Made by a program: the position numbers and the translations under genes. From assembly GCF_025813715.1 (NCBI RefSeq), contig NZ_CP107536.1, positions 1 to 34,110 on the forward strand: a stretch of DNA of 34,110 nucleotides, given 5' to 3'. Shown piece after piece: positions 22,674 through 29,670 of this stretch. Below the pieces are notes generated by a model, which had not been told where the DNA came from, made no database searches, and saw only the letters and a program-made list of their open reading frames with translations. The DNA comes from Methylobacterium sp. FF17 (GTDB taxonomy: Bacteria; Pseudomonadota; Alphaproteobacteria; Rhizobiales; Beijerinckiaceae). Numbering within the stretch: position 1 is the stretch's first letter; each line of letters begins with the position of its first letter.

Positions 22674-22978
22674 CGGCGCCATCCCTCAAGGCCGGACCAT
22701 GCGGTCTCTAGGATCGCCTCCCGCACGTCGGCCTTGGCCGGATCGGCGGCGCGGACGCGAGCCAAGAGATAGTCGAGCACGTCGGGGCCTCCGGTCGCCA
22801 CGGCATCCTGCGCACGGGTGCTCATGCTGGCGCGGTAGGCTTTCGCGGCTGGTGCGCTCGGCTCATGAAGCTCGCTTGCCGTGAGTAGGGCGAGCAACGA
22901 CGCCTCGGCCTGGGCGAGGGGGCTTGCCGGCGGCGGGGCGAAAGTGACGGGCTCTGGAACGCGGCTGGTGGCGGTCAT
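22670..22978 (-). CDS. Hypothetical protein of early operon
   Basis: A 102-residue protein coupled at both ends by ATGA overlaps. The Pro/Ala-rich N-terminus leads into helices (LAQAEASLLALLTASELHEP and DVLDYLLARVRAADPAKADV). No known family, cysteine pair or membrane segment. The tight coupling puts it in one translation unit with the 339-residue upstream protein. Confidence 0.65.
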   Translation of the reverse strand: MTATSRVPEPVTFAPPPASPLAQAEASLLALLTASELHEPSAPAAKAYRASMSTRAQDAVATGGPDVLDYLLARVRAADPAKADVREAILETAWSGLEGWRR

Positions 22979-23994
22979 GCAAGGGATCTCCGGATGTTGC
23001 CGACTGTCTGAGGGGAGACGCCAGCACGGCGGGCGATCTCGCGATCCGTGAGGGCGGAAATGCCGGGAATGCCGGCATTAAGCAGGGCCAGCACGTCGCG
23101 GCGCTTCTCAGCGTTGGTCCGGCGCAAGGGTATGGTGATTTCCGCCATACCTTCGGGGCGCCCATTTTGGACAGGCGAGGTCGATCCAGATTTGGACTGA
23201 TCCCTGTCCGCCCCCTGTCCATTTTGGACGGATGCAGCCTCCTCCTTCAGCCGAGCGCCCATGCGCTCGATGTCGGCGCGCAGGGTGGCAAGGTTGGTTC
23301 GGTGCTCGTCGGGCGTCTGCTCAATCTCGCCGTTCGCCCAAAACTCCATCCATGAGATGCGGGCGCGAAGGTCGTTGAGCGAGCGGGCCGGTAGGGTGTT
23401 GCACAACTCCTCGACCACGTAGCGCCGCGCGTTCACGAACACCCATGGGTCGCAGTAGGTGTCCACCGTGTAGCGGTCGCCGATCAGCTTCTCGCTGGCC
23501 TCGTACTCGGCCCATGCTTCCGCAATGGTGCTCGGGAGCGGCCATGCCTCAGACACCGCCTCGCGCACGCTCGCTGGCATTGTGGAGCGGCCATGGTGGG
23601 AGCCCCAACCGTCGATCTCGTGGCGCGCCTGCCAGGTCTCGCCAGGGCCTAGCAGGGGTTCGCACGCTGACCGTAGCGCGGCCTCCATCGGCGTGTCAGC
23701 GAACACCGCATCCTCTGATCCGTACTCCTCCACGAGGGCAGCGGCCTTAGTCTGCCGCTTCGCTTCTCGCTCGGCGCGATCAGCGCGAAACTCAGGCGTG
23801 TTGAACAGATCCTCGAAGAAGCTGCTGGGCTTCGGGGCTGGCGCGTCCAACTTGGACACGGCCTCGGCCACCGTCATCCCTGCGGCCTCGGCCAGGGCTT
23901 CCATCCGGCCGGCGGCACTCGCCTTCTCTCCGGGGCTATCGGTGCGATCGTGAAGGGCGCGGACCTTGGCGAAGGTCTCTAGGCCGGCGGTCAT
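22975..23994 (-). CDS. DUF2786-like / HTH protein of mobile element
   Basis: A 339-residue protein. The N-terminus (FAKVRALHDRTDSPGEKASA then GRMEALAEAAGMTVAEAVSK) resembles a DUF2786-type helical unit. Residues about 120-230 hold a conserved-looking aromatic core (WGSHHGRSTMPASVREAVSE and YTVDTYCDPWVFVNARRYVV). The last 45 residues are an HTH (LTDREIARRAGVSPQTVGNI). Between core and HTH the gene encodes a short low-complexity linker with two VQNG motifs, whose DNA forms a TTTTGGACA repeat cluster (23163-23231). It probably binds DNA. A regulatory or replication role is inferred. Confidence 0.7.
   Translation of the reverse strand: MTAGLETFAKVRALHDRTDSPGEKASAAGRMEALAEAAGMTVAEAVSKLDAPAPKPSSFFEDLFNTPEFRADRAEREAKRQTKAAALVEEYGSEDAVFADTPMEAALRSACEPLLGPGETWQARHEIDGWGSHHGRSTMPASVREAVSEAWPLPSTIAEAWAEYEASEKLIGDRYTVDTYCDPWVFVNARRYVVEELCNTLPARSLNDLRARISWMEFWANGEIEQTPDEHRTNLATLRADIERMGARLKEEAASVQNGQGADRDQSKSGSTSPVQNGRPEGMAEITIPLRRTNAEKRRDVLALLNAGIPGISALTDREIARRAGVSPQTVGNIRRSLA
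23163..23231. repeat. TTTGGAC / CCTGTCC repeat cluster inside HTH gene
   Basis: In 69 bp there are CATTTTGGACAGG (23163), GATTTGGACTG (23189), CCCTGTCC twice (23202 and 23213) and CATTTTGGACGG (23220). The words read as direct and inverted copies of one TGGACAGG-like site. They encode the low-complexity linker of the protein. The same TGGACA core is dense in the noncoding cluster at 25450-25557, so one protein may bind both. Confidence 0.45.
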
Positions 23995-24003
23995 GCAGTC
24001 CCC

Positions 24004-24663
24004 CTAGGCGGTAGCAGCGAGGTGGATAGCCTTGGGCAGGCGATGGCTCTGCGGCGGATCAATCACCAGCATCGACACGGTGCCGGGCACCTCGTCGCCA
24101 AAGTCGCCGGGGTCTCCCTCCTCCTCGAAGAACACGCGCACCCGGTAGCCGGCCGGTGTCCTGTAGGACGAGCCCTCGCACCCGATATTGACCAGCTTCG
24201 TCAGAAACGTCAGGCTTTCGGTGGGCTGCCCGCGCACGCGCCAATGGATCATGAGTTCAGCGGCGGTGAGGAGGCGCTTTGCGGAGACGGCCGGCGCCAG
24301 AGCTCCACACAGCGGCATCGGATCGACGGCGAGGCCGGCGCTTTCCAAGAGGATCAGGAGGCGTGCGAGGTCTACGGCGGACACGCGCTCGATGCCCTCG
24401 GCATCCTTGGCGCCCCGCGCCGGACGCTCAAAGACCGGCTGCAGCGTGACACCGAAGGCTTCCACGAGGTCTCGCACCTTCAGGCGCCAGAGCCTCGGAT
24501 CGGTGGCGACTAAAAGGTTCTCGATGTCCATCAGCCCCGCCCATCCGCTCGCGACGATGCGAGCCGTGATGACTGCGACCTCCGGTCGTGCGGGGCCGGG
24601 ATGCGGCTGCTCATAGGCGCCCCAGAACGCATGAAGGACGTGGTGTGAAACCGTGATGTTCAT
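24004..24663 (-). CDS. Hypothetical protein of early operon
   Basis: A 219-residue protein (MNITVSHHVLHAFWGAYEQP). A central part has LVEAFGVTLQPVFERPARGA and VDLARLLILLESAGLAVDPM, and a C-terminal beta-rich part has YRVRVFFEEEGDPGDFGDEV. It may be a two-domain alpha/beta protein. I recognise no family. Its start overlaps the upstream stop as ATGA, coupling it to the 164-residue protein. Confidence 0.65.
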   Translation of the reverse strand: MNITVSHHVLHAFWGAYEQPHPGPARPEVAVITARIVASGWAGLMDIENLLVATDPRLWRLKVRDLVEAFGVTLQPVFERPARGAKDAEGIERVSAVDLARLLILLESAGLAVDPMPLCGALAPAVSAKRLLTAAELMIHWRVRGQPTESLTFLTKLVNIGCEGSSYRTPAGYRVRVFFEEEGDPGDFGDEVPGTVSMLVIDPPQSHRLPKAIHLAATA

Positions 24664-25154
24664 GCGGGCTCTCCCGCCGATGCGCGGGCCTGTCTGCGCT
24701 CAGCCCGACGCTTCTCGATCATCTCGGCGCACATCGCCTTGAAGCTATCCAGCGTGTCATTGCTGCCTTCGGGTCCGTGACATCTGCCATTCGGCTGCAT
24801 CACGGTGAAGACGCCGCCAAGGGCGTAGGATGAGGGTTCGCCTTCCAAGGTAATAGGGCGTGGGTCCTCTCCGTCGCCGCAGATGCGGAAAGCAATGACG
24901 GCGTTCTCGTCGTAGAATGTCTCCTCATCGTCGCCGGACGGAAAATAGCACTGCACCAGCGTAAAGCCAGGCTGCGCGGTGATGATGACGCCGCACGCGC
25001 TCTCGAATGTGTCGAGGTCAACCCGCAGGGTTTTCTCACTGCCATCTGAAAACGTCACGGTGGATGAACTCTGTCGCCCGGCCGGGGCGTCGTTCGGCAG
25101 CACTCTAACGATGTGGTCGCTGTTGATGATGCCGGCAGTCGTATTGATGAGCAT
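24660..25154 (-). CDS. Hypothetical protein of early operon
   Basis: A 164-residue protein. The first 60 residues are beta-rich (LINTTAGIINSDHIVRVLPN then STVTFSDGSEKTLRVDLDTF) and resemble the small open-barrel fold of phage accessory proteins. The middle is acidic (FPSGDDEETFYDENAVIAFR) and the end is a basic helix (MIEKRRAERRQARASAGEPA). No family recognised. It is coupled to the downstream gene and lies 12 bases after the 85-residue gene. Confidence 0.65.
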   Translation of the reverse strand: MLINTTAGIINSDHIVRVLPNDAPAGRQSSSTVTFSDGSEKTLRVDLDTFESACGVIITAQPGFTLVQCYFPSGDDEETFYDENAVIAFRICGDGEDPRPITLEGEPSSYALGGVFTVMQPNGRCHGPEGSNDTLDSFKAMCAEMIEKRRAERRQARASAGEPA

Positions 25155-25166
25155 GGGCCGATCCTT

Positions 25167-25424
25167 TCAGGCGGAAGCGGTAAGTCTAGCGAAGGATGCG
25201 AGGATCTGGCGCCGATCGACGGGCGCGAGGCGGTTCAGGGCGACGCTGGCGGGCTCTAGGGCGGCCGGGTCGGTCTCGGCCTGGGCGAGGAGCCGGCAGA
25301 CGACCGCCGCGCGGGGACCGGCGTAGACCTTTGCCAGAGCGCGCAGGGACCGGAGCCGGGCGCGCTGCTCGGCGGGGTCAATTCCTTCCGCGAAAGGCCC
25401 CCAGGTGTCGCATGGCGCGATCAT
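25167..25424 (-). CDS. Small helical protein beside candidate origin
   Basis: An 85-residue, mostly helical protein (AEQRARLRSLRALAKVYAGP and VALNRLAPVDRRQILASFAR). It is the first gene after the iteron-like noncoding region, so a promoter there probably drives it and the genes below. No family recognised. Its position next to the candidate origin and after the helicase gene suggests a replication accessory role, but nothing in the sequence proves this. Confidence 0.6.
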   Translation of the reverse strand: MIAPCDTWGPFAEGIDPAEQRARLRSLRALAKVYAGPRAAVVCRLLAQAETDPAALEPASVALNRLAPVDRRQILASFARLTASA

Positions 25425-25449
25425 CCTATCACCGCCTCGCCAGGGGGTT

Positions 25450-25557
25450 GGACACCTTGGACACCCCTGGACATTGTCCGATCCCGTCCGGCGTCCAAGC
25501 CTGGACAGGACAGGACACGACTATAAAGGAGTGTCCTGTCTGTCCGGGTGAGTGTCC
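25450..25557. repeat. GGACA/TGTCC iteron-like cluster, candidate replication origin
   Basis: In 108 bp there are six GGACA (25450, 25459, 25469, 25503, 25508, 25513) and four TGTCC (25475, 25532, 25541, 25553), several spaced 9-10 bp apart, about one helical turn. The central 10-bp perfect inverted repeat GACAGGACAC (25509-25518) / GTGTCCTGTC (25531-25540) encloses the AT-richer GACTATAAAGGA. This is the only sizeable gap (135 bp) in the long minus-strand operon and lies directly after the helicase gene. It fits a plasmid-type iteron origin. A promoter with operators is the alternative. Confidence 0.6.
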
Positions 25558-25559
25558 GA

Positions 25560-26849
25560 TCAATTCGCGGCATCGGACACCATCCAATAGTGATGCTCGC
25601 CTTCGATCACGCGGGTGCCGATAAGTTCGATCTGAACGGCTCGTTGGCATGCCCTTTCGAAAGCTTTCCGCTTCGCATCCGCCTGCTTGGCCGGCGTGTC
25701 GCTGCTAGTCGGATAACTGGCTTCGAACTCAGCCCCGAGCGACGCTTCCGTTGCAGCCAGAACCTCGGGGCCTTCGAAGCCGAACGGCCGGATGCGCTTG
25801 CCGTGCTGAGGCAGGACATTCGCGAGCGCCTTCCGCAGGCATTGCACTCCGGGTGACAGATTACGCCGAACCGCCGTTGCCACGGCTTCGCCGCGTGAGA
25901 CTTGCCAATTCACGACGCATGTTGTGATCGGCTCGCGGTGGTAGGTCTCGCCAACCTGAACCACATCGAGGTTGTAGGGGGTCTCCATTCCGACCTTGCC
26001 GCCTCGGAGCTTGCGCAGGGCCATGCGCGTGTTGCTGGTGTTGCCGGCCTCATCGCGGTTGGCGAGAAAGGCCAGCACCACGTCGGCGGCGCTCTCCTTG
26101 GCTGATGATCCTCGGGTGCCGGTCTCGGATGATTTGCCGAAGTGATCGACGCCCATCACGAAGGCGCCCGTCTCGCGCGCCAACGCCTGCATTGCGTCCA
26201 TCACCTTCTGCGTTTCGGCGGCACTGTTCTCGTCATCGAACCCAGCGCCGGCCGCGATCGTGTCGATGATGATGAGGACGAGCGGGAGGTCGAACACCTC
26301 CCTCAGGTGAGTGGCGGCCAACTTGGCGGTAGCAACGATCTGTGCGGCGGCGCCCTTATCTACGAGGCGGGGACACTCCTCGGACCATGCGAACGGCAGG
26401 CGCTTAAGGCGCTCAGCGGCATCAAGGCCGATCGCTCCATCCTCTACGGCCTGGGCCAGCTTGCAGTCGGTGAGGCCCCGCAACCGGATCGGAATTTCAA
26501 AAGCGCCCTCGGGGGCGATGAACAGGACGCCGCCGATCCGCTCCGTCCTGCGGTTCGCAAAGCCTAGTCCGGTCATCACGCATGCGGACAAATCGAGGGC
26601 GCCGAAGGTCTTGCCGGCTCCCCACTGGCCGGACATCAGGCCCTTACCGGACTCGGGGATCAGGTCACGGACGAGCCACGTCCGATCGGCGTTCGGGTCG
26701 GCGTCACCGTGCCAGCGTAGGGGCGAAACCTTGACTGGCGCGGGCTCGGGTTCGAACGGCGCGAACCGGCCCTCATCGTGCCCCCAATCGACAGGGATCG
26801 GCGCACGCTCGAACTGATCGAATTGGGTGTGCTTCCCGTTCAATGCCAT
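25560..26849 (-). CDS. RepA-like AAA ATPase / hexameric helicase
   Basis: A 429-residue protein. Walker A is at residues 74-81 (GQWGAGKT) and Walker B at 190-197 (LVLIIIDT), followed by the sensor-like VMGVDHFGKS (about 231-240), the pattern of RecA-fold RepA/DnaB-like replicative ATPases of plasmids and phages. The N-terminus has a short TQFDQFERAP motif, and the C-terminal 100 residues form a separate helical domain. Its start overlaps the primase stop by ten bases, and primase plus helicase side by side is a standard replication module. It would unwind DNA at the origin, plausibly the iteron cluster right after its stop. Confidence 0.9.
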   Translation of the reverse strand: MALNGKHTQFDQFERAPIPVDWGHDEGRFAPFEPEPAPVKVSPLRWHGDADPNADRTWLVRDLIPESGKGLMSGQWGAGKTFGALDLSACVMTGLGFANRRTERIGGVLFIAPEGAFEIPIRLRGLTDCKLAQAVEDGAIGLDAAERLKRLPFAWSEECPRLVDKGAAAQIVATAKLAATHLREVFDLPLVLIIIDTIAAGAGFDDENSAAETQKVMDAMQALARETGAFVMGVDHFGKSSETGTRGSSAKESAADVVLAFLANRDEAGNTSNTRMALRKLRGGKVGMETPYNLDVVQVGETYHREPITTCVVNWQVSRGEAVATAVRRNLSPGVQCLRKALANVLPQHGKRIRPFGFEGPEVLAATEASLGAEFEASYPTSSDTPAKQADAKRKAFERACQRAVQIELIGTRVIEGEHHYWMVSDAAN

Positions 26850-27775
26850 TCGCGGGCACCTCCCATCAGAACGTCGTTCATGTCCGTGCCGATCTTGGGC
26901 GTGATGCTGTCCGCTAATCGGCCAGCGGCGATCCAGCGGGCTCCGACCTTTTGGCAGGCCCGCGCGCTGGTGCCGGTGATGTCGTTCTCAGCAAGGACGG
27001 TCAGGGTCTCGATACCGTCGAGAACCGGGAAGTCCGCAATGGCCCCGGCGCTGCCGAGCGCCCACGCTGGCAGGAGCCCGAGTTGACGGCCGGCAAGCGT
27101 GCTCTCGATGCCTTCGCCGATCGTCAGTCCAGCGGACACGGCGTCGGAGCTGTCGAGCATGACGGCGGCACCCGCCACCGACCCCAACATTTTGCGTCCA
27201 AGCTTCACGCCGTCAGGACTGAGTGCTGTGCGGTGAATGGCGACGATGTCACCCGACCGGACGCATCGCATAGCCGCGACCATAGCAGGCGCGGTCGTAC
27301 CCTCTCCGAAGGGGCACCGGGCATGGAAGCGCAGCACGTCGCCCGCGATCTCCCCGGGGAGGTCCAGGGCGCGGGATCGCAGATAGGTTTCCACGATCGT
27401 CCCGAGCGGGTTGCGGGCCTCCTGCCAGATCGCGACGGCGCACCGCTGACGACGGGCAATGTCGGCGCGCTCCTTCGCTTCGGCCTGCTGGCGGGCCTTG
27501 GCGCGGCGGGCTTCCTCGGCCGGATCAACGGGGCGATCATGACGCCACCGATCCGCCGACATACCGAGCAAGCCGGCGACGTAGTCTTTGCACGTCCTGA
27601 AGTCGTCGCCCGCGAAGGAGTGGACGAGGAAGCCGTCCGGTGTGCCGGGGGCAAGTGTGATCGACAGGCTGCCGTCGAGGCGTGAGTGCCCTGGCCCGCG
27701 CGCGATCACTCGGTTGCCAACGACCTTGCCGTTCACAGCACGGGCTATTTCAGGAAGGGTCAGGCTTACGCCCAT
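26840..27775 (-). CDS. Toprim-domain DNA primase-like protein
   Basis: A 311-residue protein. The N-terminal part (ALPGTPDGFLVHSFAGDD-like region, residues about 40-60) and a central YLRSRAL..P segment match phage/plasmid primases of the Toprim_3 kind. The Toprim domain shows the catalytic glutamate in GEGIEST (220-226), the acidic pair in LAENDITG (261-268) and a C-terminal DMNDVL (298-303). It has no zinc-binding cysteine cluster at the N-terminus. It would synthesise primers for replication together with the helicase encoded next, which it overlaps by ten bases. Its own start overlaps the previous gene by ten bases. Confidence 0.85.
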   Translation of the reverse strand: MGVSLTLPEIARAVNGKVVGNRVIARGPGHSRLDGSLSITLAPGTPDGFLVHSFAGDDFRTCKDYVAGLLGMSADRWRHDRPVDPAEEARRAKARQQAEAKERADIARRQRCAVAIWQEARNPLGTIVETYLRSRALDLPGEIAGDVLRFHARCPFGEGTTAPAMVAAMRCVRSGDIVAIHRTALSPDGVKLGRKMLGSVAGAAVMLDSSDAVSAGLTIGEGIESTLAGRQLGLLPAWALGSAGAIADFPVLDGIETLTVLAENDITGTSARACQKVGARWIAAGRLADSITPKIGTDMNDVLMGGAREWH

Positions 27776-28209
27776 GCTTGGCGGTCCTCCTGTTCAAGGC
27801 GGTCGCAGATCGTGACCAGCCAGTCGGCTTGAGGGATGCTGAGTTCGCGGCGCCAGGATGAGACGTTGACGATGAATTCGCGCTCGCGCGGGGTGAGGCG
27901 CCCGCGCTCGTGGTTGCGGACCCACAGCGCCATTTGGCGGTGATGCGTGGTCTGGGCCGGCGTGAAGACCGATACCTTGCGACGGCTCGGGCGGTAGGCC
28001 GGCGAGGGCTCGAAACCTTGCACATTGTGCAAAGTTTCAGGGGGCACCGTGGTCGGGATCGCAGCGGCGAGATCTCGGTACGTCAAGCCGGAATGCCGAA
28101 GGACGCGGCCAGCGGCCCGACAGGCGCCAAGGGCCTCGCCGTCAACGGGCGAGTCCATCAGCGGCAGGATCTTGATGACCTTCGGGGGGATGGCGATGCG
28201 CTGGTTCAT
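27766..28209 (-). CDS. Hypothetical phage replication-operon protein
   Basis: A 147-residue protein. An N-terminal motif, LPLMDSPVDGEALGACRAAG, precedes a RHSGLTYRDLAAAI helix that reads like a DNA-binding element; this arrangement is common in small proteins beside phage primases. A middle region rich in Pro/Ser/Arg is followed by helices (MALWVRNHERGRLTPREREF and SIPQADWLVTICDRLEQEDR). The gene contains a 25-bp near-perfect palindrome (28013-28037). Overlaps of 4 and 10 bases bind it into the operon. Function unknown. Confidence 0.7.
   Translation of the reverse strand: MNQRIAIPPKVIKILPLMDSPVDGEALGACRAAGRVLRHSGLTYRDLAAAIPTTVPPETLHNVQGFEPSPAYRPSRRKVSVFTPAQTTHHRQMALWVRNHERGRLTPREREFIVNVSSWRRELSIPQADWLVTICDRLEQEDRQAWA
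28013..28037. repeat. 25-bp near-perfect palindrome within coding sequence
   Basis: AAACCTTGCACA (28013-28024), one central base, and TGTGCAAAGTTT (28026-28037) pair at 11 of 12 positions, with TTGCACA-T-TGTGCAA as a perfect core. It lies within the gene before the primase. The GTGCAA word also occurs in the 14-bp direct repeats at 28957-29031 upstream of the operon. This is most simply an intragenic operator for a repressor of the early operon. Confidence 0.5.
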
Positions 28210-28481
28210 GCAGCGCCTCCCATGACCGGAGCCTTAGGACTCAAGCCCTCCTCGGGGACCGGCCCCTCTGGCGGCTCGGCCTGTCGTTGGATGAGGGCAT
28301 GAAAGCCAACACCTCGGCCAATCTCCCCATGGTCGGAGCGGCGAAGGATCTCCCCCTCCGCATCGACCAAGATCTCGTTGCCGCTCCAGACCTTCGTGGG
28401 CTCGCCCCCTTCCGGGAACTCCCACCGCCATGTCGGCCGCCAGCGCCAATTAGAACCACGGAGTGCAATGGGGTTGCTCAT
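28206..28481 (-). CDS. Small hypothetical protein of early operon
   Basis: A 91-residue protein with a Trp-rich beginning (MSNPIALRGSNWRWRPTWRW) and a beta-like stretch (KVWSGNEILVDAEGEILRRS), ending in a flexible Pro/Glu tail. Both ends are ATGA couplings, upstream to a 20-residue micro-frame and downstream to the 147-residue gene. No family recognised. Confidence 0.65.
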   Translation of the reverse strand: MSNPIALRGSNWRWRPTWRWEFPEGGEPTKVWSGNEILVDAEGEILRRSDHGEIGRGVGFHALIQRQAEPPEGPVPEEGLSPKAPVMGGAA

Positions 28482-28540
28482 GCCCGCGCTTCCTTCTCAG
28501 CGAATTCGGTGGCGATGCGCTGGATGTTCTCGGCACTCAT
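28478..28540 (-). CDS. 20-residue micro-gene between coupled genes
   Basis: This very short frame encodes MSAENIQRIATEFAEKEARA, a single amphipathic charged helix. It begins at an ATGA overlap with the upstream gene and ends at an ATGA overlap with the downstream one. The chance of a frame fitting both junctions exactly while bridging the only gap between these genes is small, which argues that it is translated or at least passes terminating ribosomes to the next start. Function unknown. Confidence 0.5.
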   Translation of the reverse strand: MSAENIQRIATEFAEKEARA

Positions 28541-28749
28541 CGCGCACCCCGCAGGTTTTCGGGCACCGCGTAGGCCAAGGCCGCAATTTGGGTGGCCAAC
28601 TCTCGGCTTACTCGGATGCGGCCGAGCACGCGGTTAGTCTGGATTTCGCGGGGGTGAGGTGCTATCTGGAAGGTGTCAGCCTGCGAAGCGACACCATTTC
28701 CAGAGCCCTCGCCGTTAGCCCCGGCGGGGGTTCTGCTGTTTTGGGCCAT
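28537..28749 (-). CDS. Small hypothetical protein of early operon
   Basis: A 70-residue protein with a disordered, Ala/Gly/Asn-rich first half and a C-terminal helical part (NRVLGRIRVSRELATQIAAL). Its ATG shares a base with the upstream stop (TAATG) and its stop overlaps the micro-gene start (ATGA). No family recognised. Confidence 0.6.
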   Translation of the reverse strand: MAQNSRTPAGANGEGSGNGVASQADTFQIAPHPREIQTNRVLGRIRVSRELATQIAALAYAVPENLRGAR

Positions 28750-28949
28750 TAAGCGTTCGCCCCCTCCATTCCGAGGAGCCGGCGCGCTTCCGCATTTGGG
28801 ATGACGATGGCACGCGGGCCGATCCGCCGCGCCTTGATGTCTCCGCGCGAAACCATCCCGTAGAACCCGCTGTAGGAGACCCCAAGCACGTCGGCGATGG
28901 GTCGTGGGCGGGCGTCTTCTCCTCGGGCAACCTTCTCTCGGACGGTCAT
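28749..28949 (-). CDS. Excisionase/MerR-like small DNA-binding protein
   Basis: A 66-residue protein that is almost entirely one winged-helix/HTH of the excisionase type: RPIADVLGVSYSGFYGMVSR, then GDIKARRIGPRAIVIPNAEA, the usual recognition helix plus strand layout. It is the first gene of the early operon, next to the direct repeats at 28957-29031. It may act as a regulator of the operon or as a directionality factor for the recombinase; early position favours regulation. Confidence 0.8.
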   Translation of the reverse strand: MTVREKVARGEDARPRPIADVLGVSYSGFYGMVSRGDIKARRIGPRAIVIPNAEARRLLGMEGANA

Positions 28950-28956
28950 ATCAAAC

Positions 28957-29031
28957 CCCGTGCAAACGTAAGCAGTGCACTAGACGTACCTCGCGGACGG
29001 CTTGCGCGCAAGTGCTTCCCGTGCAAACGTA
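28957..29031. promoter_or_regulatory. 14-bp direct repeats and GTGCAC palindrome in divergent control region
   Basis: CCCGTGCAAACGTA occurs twice exactly, at 28957-28970 and 29018-29031, 61 bp apart start to start. Between them lies CAGTGCACTA (28973-28982), which matches the perfect palindrome TAGTGCACTA at 9619-9628 in nine of ten bases. The region separates the minus-strand early operon from the plus-strand RHH and virion genes, so it is a natural main switch. No clear -35/-10 pair could be assigned by eye. Confidence 0.6.
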
Positions 29032-29064
29032 CGGGTAGAGCGTTTTGTCCTTGGAGTGCGACCT

Positions 29065-29574
29065 GTGCCTAAGAGGTTTCCCGGCAGCGAACCCCGCCGT
29101 TCGGCGTTGAACATGAAGACGACCACGGATTTGCGGGAACGGCTTGAGAAGGCCGCTGCTCAATCTGGGCGGTCCCTTACTCACGAAGTTGAACACCGTA
29201 TCGAACGGTCGTTTTTCCAAGACAAGATTGACGAATACCGGGAGCTATCGGATGGGGATGAGCCAACCAAGCAACTTGGCGACAGCCTTAAGCTGGCTCT
29301 CGGGATGTTGAACAAATACACGGGTCGGAACTGGCAATCGGACCCTGCTGCCCGAGCGGCTAGCGTGAGCCTCATCAGTGAGCTCGTTGCCTGCGCACTC
29401 TCGCGACGCGACCTTCCGGCTCCTACGGGGGGAGGAAACGGGGAAGCGATCGATCCTGACCTGATCGGCTACATGGCAAAGATGTGCTTTGGCCTCGTCT
29501 CTCAGGATCCAGGAGTTTTGAAGATGCACGAAATGGCGAAAGCCCTTCACGAGCCGGAAGAGGCCGACAAATAA
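29065..29574 (+). CDS. Arc-like ribbon-helix-helix protein
   Basis: The frame opens earlier, but the GTG at 29065 follows GGAG by nine bases and starts the natural protein, 169 residues. Residues about 14-52 are an Arc-type RHH: strand ALNMKTTTDL, helix RERLEKAAAQSGRSLTHEVE and then HRIERSF. The C-terminal 115 residues are helical and may mediate oligomerisation. Arc-like proteins repress phage operons; its position at the head of the plus-strand block, facing the direct repeats, suggests it controls the early/late switch or itself. Confidence 0.8.
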   Translation: MPKRFPGSEPRRSALNMKTTTDLRERLEKAAAQSGRSLTHEVEHRIERSFFQDKIDEYRELSDGDEPTKQLGDSLKLALGMLNKYTGRNWQSDPAARAASVSLISELVACALSRRDLPAPTGGGNGEAIDPDLIGYMAKMCFGLVSQDPGVLKMHEMAKALHEPEEADK

Positions 29575-29670
29575 TTGCGTGATGCGTACAGGGCGGATAC
29601 TACGGACTAGATAGTTGTTACTACCTACGCGGCTAGATGTTACACTGGCTCAGTCAAATAGGGCTGCGCC
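29575..29670 (+). promoter_or_regulatory. Possible promoter of the virion operon
   Basis: This 96-bp gap contains a pair of related words, CTAGATAGTTGTTAC and CTAGATGTTAC, and a possible promoter reading TTGTTA, a 17-base spacer, then TGTTACAC about 20 bp before AGTCAAATAGGG. No hairpin with a U-run was seen. The following genes are closely coupled for more than 10 kb across the circular junction, so a promoter is expected around here. The assignment is tentative. Confidence 0.35.

Noticed and set aside
28951..29220. Minus-strand frame opposite the Arc-like gene
   Set aside because: It covers the switch region and mirrors the RHH coding sequence; composition (Cys/His/Arg-rich) is that of a shadow frame.
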